Origin: Gordoniibacillus kamchatkensis
GTDB taxonomy: Bacteria > Bacillota > Bacilli > Paenibacillales > NBRC-103111
Length of the DNA: 64,000 nt
Assembly: GCF_000829455.1 (NCBI RefSeq)
Contig: NZ_JXAK01000027.1
Span: 26,823-90,822, forward strand
Direction of reading: 5' to 3'
Shown here piece by piece: positions 56,551 through 64,000 of the stretch (positions are counted from its first letter, which is position 1; the number at the start of each line of letters is the position of its first letter). Below the pieces are notes generated by a model, which had not been told where the DNA came from, did no database searches, and worked only from the letters and a program-made list of their open reading frames with translations. A program made the position numbers and the translations under genes.

Positions 56551-56592
56551 AAAACGACACAACCGGGCGCAGCCTGATTGTGTCGTTTTGGC
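56551..56592. terminator. Bidirectional terminator after panD
   Basis: AAAACGACACAA pairs perfectly with TTGTGTCGTTTT around a GC-rich loop. Confidence 0.88.
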
Positions 56593-56594
56593 GG

Positions 56595-57707
56595 TTATGA
56601 GGCGAAAGGCTTGAACGCGGAATTGAAATGGGCCATGTCCATCCCGCTCCAAATGTTCGGAACCTTCACCCGATCGGGATGGTCGAACACGAGGAAAGCC
56701 GTTGGCAAATAGCGCATCCCGTAGCTGCTGGAAGGGCGATTGACGACCTGGTCGTCCTTGACCAGCACGGAGGAAGAGCCTCCGTCCAAATTGGCGGCCG
56801 TCACGGCGCCTTTCGCAAGTAACAGCTGCTGGGCGTCGTAAAGCGTGGCACCGATCGAATAACCGGGCTGGCGCCCGTCGATGACGAGGAACATAATCGT
56901 GCCGTCTTTCTTCTGCGCCATGCAAGTGCGCGGCGCGATGCCCCAGCCGTCGGCTTCGTTCTTGATCAGTCCTTTGCCGTTCACGATAAATTTGGGCTGG
57001 AACGAGACGGCATCGGTAACGCCCATTTGCAGCAGCTCGGAAGGCTTGTAGCGTCCCGCCACCATAAGGCCGTTCCGGTCGATGCCGACCATGTTCACCG
57101 GCGTATTCATGCCTACGTCCGAGTAGAGCAGCTTTCCGCCCGACATGACGATGCCGCTCGGCTTGAAGCCGTTGCCGTCGTAGCCTGGATCGTCGAACGC
57201 GCCCCCGTTCACCCCGGCGATCGCCCCGGTCCGCTTCACCATGCTCAAAATTTGCTCGCCTTGGCCTTTGATACTGGTTGTGACGACGCGCAGCATCCGC
57301 GGATTGTGGACATAGAGCAAATAGCCTTTAAAATTTTTGCCGGATACCGGTTCGACCTGCACGCTGTTATTCGTTTTGCCTCCCAAGCTGACGTCATGGT
57401 CGTCCTTCTCCATGCCCATTTCGTCAAACTTTTTGAAGTATTCGTCGACGCGGCGGTTTAATTCGTCCTGGCCGATCAAATATTTGGCGTAATCGCGATG
57501 CTGGGTCGTGATCAGCGTATCGGCCAGCATATACCGCAAATCCGTGCCTGACGCCGTGAAATAAAACCAGTAGACGAAGCCGAGCAGCGCTAGCAGGACG
57601 ATGAGCGCGGCGAACCGGAGCGCCCGCCGGCGGCGCCGCTTCGGCCTGCGTGCCGGAGAAGGGGCCATTTGCGTTTGTCCGAAAGAATAGCCCTGATTGT
57701 GGTTCAA
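56595..57707 (-). CDS. Phosphodiester glycosidase family protein
   Basis: A 370-residue membrane-anchored protein: cytosolic Arg-rich start, one helix at about 30-50, then a PF09992-type (NAGPA) domain outside the membrane. Motifs include AGVNGGAFDD, GTRY-like MAQKKDGTIMFLVIDGR and AANLDGGSSSVLV with the catalytic-type Asp-Gly-Gly-Ser. These proteins hydrolyse phosphodiester-linked sugars or act in exopolysaccharide handling. AAAGGGGG precedes the ATG. It is convergent with panD. Confidence 0.88.
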   Translation of the reverse strand: MNHNQGYSFGQTQMAPSPARRPKRRRRRALRFAALIVLLALLGFVYWFYFTASGTDLRYMLADTLITTQHRDYAKYLIGQDELNRRVDEYFKKFDEMGMEKDDHDVSLGGKTNNSVQVEPVSGKNFKGYLLYVHNPRMLRVVTTSIKGQGEQILSMVKRTGAIAGVNGGAFDDPGYDGNGFKPSGIVMSGGKLLYSDVGMNTPVNMVGIDRNGLMVAGRYKPSELLQMGVTDAVSFQPKFIVNGKGLIKNEADGWGIAPRTCMAQKKDGTIMFLVIDGRQPGYSIGATLYDAQQLLLAKGAVTAANLDGGSSSVLVKDDQVVNRPSSSYGMRYLPTAFLVFDHPDRVKVPNIWSGMDMAHFNSAFKPFAS

Positions 57708-57775
57708 TGGAATCCCCCTTTCTGCAAATCTCTCTCACTTTACTACACGAACATTAAATCCTGATGAAAATCGGC

Positions 57776-57850
57776 CAGGCGACCCAAGAAAGCGGGGCTG
57801 CGCTGCAGACCTAAGAATGTGGGGCTGCGGCTTCCTTGAACTCGTGTTCC
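57776..57850. repeat. Half copy of the long inverted-repeat element
   Basis: CCAGGCGACCCAAGAAAGCGGGGCTG through CTTGAACTCGTGTTCC matches the left arm of the element at 11685-11860 almost base for base, and stops exactly at the loop; the right arm is absent. It seems a truncated or solo arm. The remainder of 57708-58047 is intergenic, with one strong hairpin at 57879-57917. Confidence 0.72.
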
Positions 57851-57878
57851 AATGGACGAAAATTGGCTATTCTATGCA

Positions 57879-57917
57879 AAAAAGGAGCATCGCCGTTAGG
57901 CGCGACTGCTCCTTTTT
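57879..57917. terminator. Hairpin terminator
   Basis: AAAAAGGAGCA pairs perfectly with TGCTCCTTTTT around a 17-base loop. It lies between the solo repeat arm and the NlpC/P60 gene and can act on either strand. Confidence 0.75.
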
Positions 57918-58047
57918 GCCGTACGAATCCGTTTCACAAACCTGCCGTTGGCCCGTGCTTACCGAATGGCCGTACGCCATGCGGTTCACGCAGGCTGACG
58001 TCCAGCGAAGCCAATCAAAATATGGTCGCGGCTAACCCGCTTACCGC

Positions 58048-58542
58048 TTAATGAATGACGCGGCGAGCCGTCGCGAAGTGGGAGCTCCACCAACCGGAAT
58101 TCAGATTCGAAATCGTGACGCCGCCTTTGCCGAACGTGTGCAAAATTTTGCCGTTCCCGATGTAGATGGCGACGTGATGAATCGGAGAATAGAAAAATAC
58201 AAGATCCCCGGGTTTCAGCTGGCTTCGCGGCACATAGGTGCCTACTTGCGACTGCTGCCGCGACGAACGCGGCAAATTGATGCCGTTCGCTTTAAAGACG
58301 TATTGCGTGAACGAAGAGCAATCGAAATGGCTCGTATCACCGGAACGCGCTCCGTATCGGTAAGGAACGCTCATATATTTTTCGCCCGACGCTATCACTC
58401 TGTTTGCCGTAGTTGCAGCGGACACTGTCGCCGCTTCGGCAGACGGGGCGCCGAGCATAAAGCTTCCGGAACCGAGTAGAGTCAGGCTCAAGCTAATTCC
58501 CACTAACGATTTGGCAAGGCGGCTTTTCTTCATGTTTGTCAT
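58048..58542 (-). CDS. Secreted NlpC/P60 endopeptidase
   Basis: A 164-residue cell-wall endopeptidase that cuts gamma-D-Glu to diaminopimelate bonds. The signal peptide ends near residue 38 (AEAA). The NlpC/P60 triad is C75 in HFDCSSF, His in SPIHHVAIYIG and a third polar residue in HTFG. The catalytic domain fills the rest; there is no binding domain. ATG 58542 follows AGGAGG by 10 bases; upstream in-frame codons are not homologous. Confidence 0.9.
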   Translation of the reverse strand: MTNMKKSRLAKSLVGISLSLTLLGSGSFMLGAPSAEAATVSAATTANRVIASGEKYMSVPYRYGARSGDTSHFDCSSFTQYVFKANGINLPRSSRQQSQVGTYVPRSQLKPGDLVFFYSPIHHVAIYIGNGKILHTFGKGGVTISNLNSGWWSSHFATARRVIH

Positions 58543-58948
58543 GATTGTAATTCCTCCTGTCGATCGTGTTGTGTTTGGCGTCTGACCACCTGTAACCACC
58601 ATAACATAAATCGATAGTCCTATTTTCTTCCAGGAGGCGTTTAAATTCAGGGCTCATCAAGCGTTAGCGCTTATTGTTAGAAATTCATGAGAATAAGATG
58701 AAAACGATAGAAAAGTCGGTTTCAAGCGCCGGAATGCTTGATAATTAGCCCAAATAGCCGGGGTATCACCATTGCTACGACGCATCGTTTCCAAAAAATG
58801 TGTTGAAAGTTGGAGACACAAAGCCGCGGGTCTAACGTTTGCGACAAACTAGGACAGCCGGGTTGCCAAAAAAACGGTGCATACTTGATTATTTTGGCTA
58901 TTCCCAGAATAGACGGTTTTTATTTGAAACAGACTAAGGGAGAGAATC
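58543..58948. other. Intergenic stretch without a recognisable gene
   Basis: AT-rich relative to its surroundings. It holds a short AGCGTTAGCGCTT dyad near 58665, and AGGACAGCCGGGTTGCC near 58851, which resembles the left end of the repeat elements at 38018 and 11685 but has no pairing arm. No promoter is convincing. Confidence 0.4.
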
Positions 58949-59097
58949 ATGAACAAGATGAAGCGAATGCTTGTGCCCTAGGAGCGGTTAGCGGACTTCT
59001 CGCCGGTTGCGGCAGGCGGGGAGTCCTTACAGATAACGGCTTGCGCCGTCACTTGGAACGTGCGCGTTTCCCGAAGCGGAATCAGCCTAAAGTATAG
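58949..59097 (+). pseudogene. Remnant of a lipoprotein gene
   Basis: After GGGAGAG, an ATG at 58949 begins MNKMKRMLVP and stops within 11 codons; in the next frame the same DNA gives LGAVSGLLAGCGR, a perfect lipoprotein signal with lipobox LAGC. Beyond about 59030 nothing matches a solute-binding or other lipoprotein, and the frame stops at 59097. This looks like the first 25 codons of a lipoprotein, possibly of an ABC transporter, cut by a deletion and a frameshift. Confidence 0.55.
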
Positions 59098-59212
59098 GCG
59101 CAGCGTATACTGATGAGTCAAAATCGTCTTGACCTTCATGTTGAGTGTAATGTATTATGCATCCATGGCATAATCTGGCGGTTATTCATAGAAAAAGATG
59201 AGGGTGCTGCTA

Positions 59213-59862
59213 ATGAAATTCAACATGAAACCGATTACAAAAAATTCGACAACGAAAGAACGGGTATATCACGAAATTAAAAAAGTGATACTCAACGGTT
59301 ACATAACATCGGAAGAAATTTTTACCGAAGTGCAGCTTGCGGAATCGCTCCAAACGTCGCGGACGCCTGTGCGAGAAGCGTTGCTGGACTTAATTAAAGA
59401 GGGGCTCGTCATTACCGTTCCGCGCAAAGGGATGACGGTGCGCCAAGTTTCGGACAGCGAGATTGAACAAATTTTTTTGCTGCGGACGTCGATAGAAAGC
59501 GAAGTGATGAAAAAACTTGCGGCATCGATTAACGAATCCCAATTGCGCGAGTTGAGAAAAAGCTGCTCATTGCAGGAAGAAGCTATGGCTACCGACGATG
59601 AAGTAACTTTTATTAACCTTGATCAGCAGTTCCACATGACATTGACCCATTTCGTCGGTTACGAGCTGATCGAGCAAATTTTGCTGAATTTGCACAATTT
59701 GTCGCATCTGATCGGCTTGAAGGCGGTAAAGAAGCGAAACAGGATGCAGGAAGTCGTCCAGGAGCACATCAACATCATTTCGGCGCTCGAGCAAAGGATC
59801 CGGAGTTGGCCGTTCACGCCATGAGCGAACATTTACGCAAAACGAAGCAGTCGCTCAAATGA
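59213..59862 (+). CDS. GntR-family regulator (FCD type), frame break near the end
   Basis: A winged-helix N-terminal domain (TKERVYHEIKKVILNGYI and SLQTSRTPVREALLDL at about residues 45-62) followed by a helical FCD effector domain whose histidine and aspartate residues (LDQQFHMTL) may hold a metal. Near 59792 one A seems missing (CAAAGGATCC for CAA AAG GAT CCG); as read the protein ends at 59824, while the repaired frame adds HAMSEHLRKTKQSLK to 59862. The adjacent UbiD remnant and UbiX suggest it once controlled a hydroxybenzoate-type decarboxylase. ATG 59213 has GAGGGTG before it. Confidence 0.82.
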
Positions 59863-59929
59863 ACTTGTCCAGCCCCATGCAAATGCATCAACCGCTCCCG
59901 CCGGTGCCGGTGTTCGGATCGGGTGCGTC

Positions 59930-60253
59930 CGTACACGAGGTTGTGGTCTTATCGTCGTCGATGAAGACATCGACATTTTCGATATGGATCAGGTAGACTG
60001 GTGTGTAGCGACAAGATTTCAAGCCGATAAAGATCTCGTTGTGGTTAACTACGCGCTCGGCTCCAAGCTGGACCCTTCGAAGGAAGGCGGCGTCGGCTCC
60101 AAAATCGGCCTCGACGCCACCGTCCCGCTGAACGCGAAGCCGATGGAATACGTCGTCACCCGCATTCCGGACTACGAGCGGTATATCGGCGAGGGCAAGC
60201 TGCTGGAGCAATTGCCGGACAACATCGTTAACCGATATTTGGGCACTGAATAG
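59930..60253 (+). pseudogene. ubiD: C-terminal fragment of a UbiD-family decarboxylase
   Basis: About 105 codons in one frame, beginning IVVDEDIDIFDMDQVDWCVATRF, with the WCVATRF-like WAVATR motif and LDPS residue group characteristic of the UbiD prenyl-FMN domain end, and a PLNAKPMEYVVTRIP tail. A normal UbiD has about 450-490 residues; the N-terminal three quarters, including the catalytic region, are missing. No start codon fits; the next gene is ubiX 23 bases on. A deletion that joined the GntR gene to the end of ubiD would explain it. Confidence 0.75.
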
Positions 60254-60276
60254 AAATACGAGTGGGGGACTCCTGA

Positions 60277-60834
60277 ATGAAAAGAATCGTCGTTGGCATA
60301 ACGGGCGGTTCCGGAGCGATTTATGGCGTGCGGCTCTTGGAAGCGTTGAACGAATTGGGGGCGGAGACGCACCTGATCATCAGCGAGTGGGGGGAAAAGA
60401 CGATTCAGATGGAAACGTCGTACTCTCTCAGCCAGGTGAAACAGATGGCCACCGTCTGCCACAGCGTCAAAAATCAAGCCGCCAGCATCTCGTCCGGCTC
60501 GTTTCGTGTGGACGGGATGGTGATTGCACCGTGCAGCATGAAGACGCTGGCCGCAGTGGCGACGGGCCTTGCTTCCGATCTGATCACAAGAGCGGCCGAC
60601 GTCATGCTGAAGGAGCGGAAAAAGCTCATTCTGCTCACAAGGGAGTCCCCTTTAAATTTAATTCATGTGCGCAACATGGAAACCGTCATATTGGCCGGAG
60701 CGATGGTGTTTCCGCCGATGCCCGCTTTCTACAACAAGCCGCAGACGATTGACGATATCGTCAATCATACGGTCGGCCGCGTCCTGGATCAATTCGGCTA
60801 CGATCCGGACTGGGTCAAGCGGTGGGGGAAGTAG
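60277..60834 (+). CDS. ubiX: Flavin prenyltransferase
   Basis: A 185-residue UbiX/PadX-type enzyme that makes prenyl-FMN, the cofactor of UbiD decarboxylases. GITGGSGAIYGVRLL is the FMN motif, IAPCSMKTLAAVATGLASDL follows, and RESPLNLIHVRNM and PPMPAFYNKP are standard. GTGGGGG lies before the ATG. The gene is intact while its natural partner here is reduced to a fragment, so its product must serve another UbiD or be leftover from the lost operon. Confidence 0.93.
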   Translation: MKRIVVGITGGSGAIYGVRLLEALNELGAETHLIISEWGEKTIQMETSYSLSQVKQMATVCHSVKNQAASISSGSFRVDGMVIAPCSMKTLAAVATGLASDLITRAADVMLKERKKLILLTRESPLNLIHVRNMETVILAGAMVFPPMPAFYNKPQTIDDIVNHTVGRVLDQFGYDPDWVKRWGK

Positions 60835-60871
60835 CCGGTTCCGCCGACTGCCCTGCTTCAGAATGACGGTT

Positions 60872-61744
60872 TTACTTCGAGACCTGAATAGAGGCGGTCA
60901 TTCCTGCCTCTTTATGGCCCGGCACCGTACAAACGACTTGGTAGTAGCCGGCTTTGTCAAAGCTGACAACCAGGCTGCTTTTGTTGCCGGGCGCCGCGTG
61001 AAGGTGAATGTTTGTTCCGACGATTTCAAAATCATGCTCGACTTGCCCTGCATTATCGAGCGTGATTTTTACTTTTTCGCCCAATCCGACGTGAATGGAA
61101 GCAGGGGTAAAAGAATATTCCATCGCCCGTATCAGAAGCTCTGTGTCGGCATGAATATTCGTCTCGGGACGATGCATGGAACTGTCATGTTCATGCCCGA
61201 TATGCTCATGAATTCCGGATTTTGGCATTGGCGCTATTTGGGCGAGTCCGAGTACAAGACAAATCAGCAAAAACATCGGAGCGGGCTTGGACAACAGAAA
61301 CGTTTTGGACCTTAGCAATTCGGACTTGATTTCTCCCTGCAGCATAACTAAGAGTATAAAAATGATCCCGCTGCAAAGTACGGATACGATGTTGACCGTA
61401 ATCATGGCATGAGGAGCGGGCATCATGACGATCAGCATCGTTCCCATCATGCCGCCCATGATCCCCGACAGCAATCCGTCCAGCACAGCCATAAGACTGA
61501 TAGGTCCCCCGATAAAAGCCCCAATTGCACCCCCAATCAGCATGCTGAATACAGTCGATTGAAAAAATTGCCCCGGAAGCCATAAGCCAAACACAGTTCC
61601 CAATGTTAACCCGACTGCCATGCCCAGCACCATGGCGGCCATCATACCGGCCATACAAGTCAGCTGTTTGCGAAAGGTCAAAATAAATGCTGCCACCCAG
61701 ACGGTGAGAATGCCGAATAGGCTGCTTAACAGAATGAGCTTCAT
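60872..61744 (-). CDS. Membrane protein fused to a C-terminal cupredoxin domain
   Basis: A 290-residue protein: five or six helices in the first 170 residues, unusually Met-rich (CMAGMMAAMVLGM and GIMGGMMGTMLIVMM), a His-rich linker near 175-200 (HEHIGHEHDSSMH), then a cupredoxin fold from about 205. The type 1 copper ligands are H237 in VEHDFE, C272, H277 and M282 in CTVPGHKEAGM. It should hold or shuttle copper at the outer membrane face. Divergent from the MFS gene; a G-tract motif overlaps its binding site. No paralogue or named family is recognised with this fusion. Confidence 0.8.
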   Translation of the reverse strand: MKLILLSSLFGILTVWVAAFILTFRKQLTCMAGMMAAMVLGMAVGLTLGTVFGLWLPGQFFQSTVFSMLIGGAIGAFIGGPISLMAVLDGLLSGIMGGMMGTMLIVMMPAPHAMITVNIVSVLCSGIIFILLVMLQGEIKSELLRSKTFLLSKPAPMFLLICLVLGLAQIAPMPKSGIHEHIGHEHDSSMHRPETNIHADTELLIRAMEYSFTPASIHVGLGEKVKITLDNAGQVEHDFEIVGTNIHLHAAPGNKSSLVVSFDKAGYYQVVCTVPGHKEAGMTASIQVSK

Positions 61745-61896
61745 ATACCATTCCCCCTAACCCTATATGTGAAACATATGGCGTGTCCATTGTTTTTATG
61801 TTTGAAATTCGAAGCATGGAGAGGCTGCGATAGGGAAACGGGAGGAAAAGGTGGAAAAGGCGTCGAGGTTTTGTAGGCTGCAAGAAAAAAATAAAG

Positions 61897-61927
61897 TTGA
61901 CAATAGGGTAGGGGGCTATACTATAAT
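61897..61927 (+). promoter_or_regulatory. MFS gene promoter with G-tract operator
   Basis: TTGACA at 61897-61902 and TATAAT at 61922-61927, spaced 19 bases. Between them lies ATAGGGTAGGGGGCTATACTAT, a G-tract flanked by A/T repeats, the form recognised by CsoR/FrmR-family repressors. A matching motif lies in the promoter of the CsoR-family gene at 63505-63528. Confidence 0.6.
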
Positions 61928-62040
61928 CAAAAGCGTGCTCCGGCAAATTTTGGTTCTCCGTTAACCTCGGTTAAGACGGCCGTCACGAGCGTTAACATGT
62001 TCCAATGGTCTGCCGGTCAATTTCAGGAGGAGGTTGTACC

Positions 62041-63487
62041 ATGTCGACACCATACCAGGCTGTATCGCAAGCCGATCCGAAACGCTGGAAAGCGCTGGCT
62101 TTATTGTGCCTTGCGAATTTTATGGTCATTATGGATACATCGATAATCGGCGTCGCGTTGCCGGCCATCAAAGAAGCGCTCGGCTATTCGCAGGAAAGCT
62201 TGCAATGGGTGTTTAATGCTTACGTCATTTTCTTCGGCGGCTTGCTGCTGCTCGGGGGCCGATTGTCCGACCTGTTTGGTCAGCGGCGCATTTTCATGCT
62301 CGGATTTTTCATTCTCACTTTAGCATCTTTGCTTGCGGGCTTGGCTTGGAGCGAGGGGGCGCTTAATGCGGGCCGTGCGCTGCAAGGGTTCGGTTCCGCT
62401 TTAATTGCGCCTTCGGCCCTCACCATTGTGATGATGCTGTTTAGCGGAAACCCGAACGAACTTGGCAAGGCTCTGGGATTTTGGGGCGCTTCGGCAGCGG
62501 CCGGCGGATCGGCAGGAGTATTTCTCGGAGGGGTGATTACCGGAGTGGCTAAGCTGGCATTGGACATTTTTGATCAATGTTCCGGTCGGTATCGTTGCCT
62601 TGCTCTTATCCCCGGGGCTATTGTCGAAAGGGTCGCGCAGACAAGGAAGCATCGACGCCGCAGGCGCCATTTTCGTGACGGCGGCTTTGATCTTGATCGT
62701 TTACGGCATTGTAACTGCGGAGCATAACGGATGGGGATCGTCGTCTACCTTGTGGACGATCATTTCGGGAGCGCTGCTATTCATTTTGTTCCTCATCATT
62801 CAAGCCGTTAAAAAAGAACCGCTCGTGCCGCTCCGAATCTTTAAAGCGCCGAATCTGGCGGCCGGCAATATCGCGCTCATCACGCTGTCCGGGGGCTGGA
62901 TTCCGCTGTGGTATTTCCTTAATCTCTACATGCAGCAAGTATTGAAGTTTTCCGCCTTCGCCGGCGGGGTTGCTTTGCTGCCGATGACGATATGGATTGC
63001 CGTCTTTATGATGTTCATTACAGGAAAATTGATCGGGAAGTTCGGTGTGAAGGCCAACCTGATCGTCGGCTTTATTGCACTTGGCGGATCGATGCTGCTG
63101 TTCTCCGGAAACACGCCCGCAGACGGCACGTTCGCGGCCAATGTGCTCCCGGCATCACTGCTAGGTGCGCTTGGCATGTCGCTAGCTTATATTCCGGCCA
63201 CAATGGCAGCCATGTCGGGGGCAAAACCGGAAGAAGCGGGCCTGGCATCCGGTCTTGCCAATACGAGTTACCAAATCGGTTCAGCCATCAGTTTGGCCAT
63301 TATGGTAGCGATCGCTTCCTCCGCGATGGCTTCCCAAGCCGAGGGAGATTCGATCGGCGCTCTGAATGCGGGATTTCATTCAGCATTTTTCTGGTCCGGT
63401 ATGGTCGCTTTTGCAGGCGCGATTTTAGCGCTGCTGTTGATCCGTTCGCCTAAACCTGGGGAAGCGAGCGGTTCGGCAGCTATGTAG
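62041..63487 (+). pseudogene. DHA2-family MFS transporter, one frame break
   Basis: Reconstructed at 481 residues with 14 helices. TM1 loop MDTSIIGVALPAI, the loop 2-3 motif GGRLSDLFGQRRIF and the antiporter motif C GFWGASAAAGGSAGVFLGG are present, and the TM5-6 turn should read WLSWHWTFLINVPVG. At about 62543 an extra base (GGAGTGG for GGATGG) throws the frame; downstream codons from 62570 are intact to 63487. ATG 62041 has GGAGGAGG. As read, it stops at 62727. It lies under a G-tract promoter next to copper genes, so a metal-stress role is possible but not shown. Confidence 0.85.
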
Positions 63488-63500
63488 CGTTCATTTCCCT

Positions 63501-63529
63501 TTGAATAGGGGGTGGGAGTATAGTATAAT
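63501..63529 (+). promoter_or_regulatory. csoR-type gene promoter with G-tract operator
   Basis: TTGAAT at 63501-63506 and TATAAT at 63524-63529 with 17 bases between, and ATAGGGGGTGGGAGTATAGTAT inside. The shared layout with 61903-61927 suggests control of both by the downstream CsoR-family protein. Confidence 0.6.
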
Positions 63530-63552
63530 GTAAGAAAAAGGAGGCTTCGCGA

Positions 63553-63903
63553 ATGAGCGTGGAGACGGAGATGTCGGATCATATCCATGAACACGAATCG
63601 GATTGCTCCTTGGCCGAGCAAGCGGGGCGGAAGAGCCATCATTCCGATAAAGTAAAAAGCAGCCTGATCAACCGGTTGAACCGAATCGAAGGCCAAGTGC
63701 GCGGCATTAGAGGGCTGATTGAAAAAGATACGTATTGCGACGATGTCCTGAATCAAATCGCTTCTGTGCAGTCGGCTTTGAACGGCGTCGGCAAGCTTTT
63801 GCTGGAGCATCACCTCAAAAGCTGCGTCATCGAGCGGATCCAGGAGGGCGATACCGACGTCTTGTCGGAACTGATGACAACGATGAATAAACTGATCAAA
63901 TGA
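63553..63903 (+). CDS. CsoR/DUF156-family metal-sensing repressor
   Basis: A 116-residue member of the CsoR/RcnR/FrmR family (four-helix dimer-of-dimers). The copper site fits CsoR: C62 in TYCDD, H87 and C91 in EHHLKSC give the C-x24-H-x3-C pattern; B. subtilis CsoR has C45/H70/C74. The N-terminal 30 residues are His-rich (HIHEHESD and GRKSHH), an extra feature. INRLNRIEGQVRGI is the family signature. When copper-free it should repress promoters with G-tract operators; two lie upstream. AAAGGAGG precedes the ATG. Confidence 0.9.
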   Translation: MSVETEMSDHIHEHESDCSLAEQAGRKSHHSDKVKSSLINRLNRIEGQVRGIRGLIEKDTYCDDVLNQIASVQSALNGVGKLLLEHHLKSCVIERIQEGDTDVLSELMTTMNKLIK

Positions 63904-63907
63904 GAGC

Positions 63908-63930
63908 AAGCAGCGGTTGCTGCTTTTCTT
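63908..63930 (+). terminator. Terminator after the csoR-type gene
   Basis: AAGCAGC pairs with GCTGCTT around GGTT, followed by TTCTT. Confidence 0.7.
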
Positions 63931-63965
63931 CTGGATCAAATATAGGTTCGGGGTAATGTACAATC

Positions 63966-64000
63966 ATGAACAAGAAAATGATTTTCGCTTCAAGTATACT
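63966..64000 (+). CDS. Start of a gene running off the window
   Basis: ATG at 63966 gives MNKKMIFASSI and runs to the edge. A short, hydrophobic N-terminus suggests an exported or membrane protein, but 11 codons cannot identify it. GGGGTAATG lies upstream as a weak binding site. Confidence 0.35.
   Translation, partial: MNKKMIFASSI

Noticed and set aside
1..64000. rRNA, tRNA, prophage or insertion sequence
   Set aside because: I looked for conserved rRNA and tRNA arms, integrases and transposases and found none that I could support.

Overview
This is a chromosomal window from a high-GC, spore-forming member of the Bacillota, most likely Paenibacillaceae (Paenibacillus- or Cohnella-like). The grounds are strong AGGAGG ribosome binding sites with GTG and TTG starts, a T-box leader, an SLH-domain surface protein, a GerMN lipoprotein, spore-coat type YheC/YheD ATP-grasp proteins, UgtP, a BmrCD-like ABC pair and a two-headed bacterial dynamin. 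I see no rRNA, tRNA, prophage, transposase or CRISPR array. The species cannot be fixed from the sequence.

Layout. 1-3864 (minus strand) is a proline operon, proB-proS-proA, behind a proline-type T-box; its ProRS lacks the editing insertion domain. 4019-8744 holds mtnE, a methyltransferase, a polysaccharide deacetylase, two LysM proteins and a LysR regulator. 8889-11669 holds leuC-leuD and a YceI protein. 12116-17004 is a cell-wall block: AMIN/Amidase_3 hydrolase, GerMN lipoprotein, SLH protein. 17217-22412 holds nth, a 90-residue unknown, dynA and a DUF4180 protein. 22519-28373 (minus) is a MarR-headed efflux operon with two membrane-fusion adaptors, a DHA2 pump and a secreted protein. 28724-35977 holds a heterodimeric ABC exporter, DUF421, an SGNH hydrolase and a second ABC system. 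36018-40835 is parE-parC. 41186-54761 is mixed: MarR, RluA, a methyltransferase, a CPBP protease, a nucleotidyltransferase, a split chromate transporter, a lipase, NfeD-SPFH, a deacetylase/YkoP/UgtP envelope group, a VTT protein and two convergent YheC/D proteins. 54767-58542 holds thrC, panD, a phosphodiester glycosidase and an NlpC/P60 protein. 58949-60834 is a decayed UbiD/UbiX decarboxylase locus with a GntR regulator. 60872-63903 is an apparent copper locus: membrane cupredoxin, MFS pump and CsoR-family sensor, sharing G-tract promoter motifs.

Two features cut across the window. First, at least ten single-base frame disruptions hit otherwise intact genes, including the normally essential parC, thrC and the Fe-S tail of nth. 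This looks more like uncorrected sequencing error than biology, so those genes are given at their reconstructed full extent. Second, three families of palindromic intergenic repeats occur: short hairpins in the proB leader, triple 65-bp repeats between the chromate transporter genes, and a family of roughly 145-176 bp inverted-repeat elements. In the last family the two tandem copies between parE and parC carry compensatory changes in both arms, which points to a conserved folded structure.
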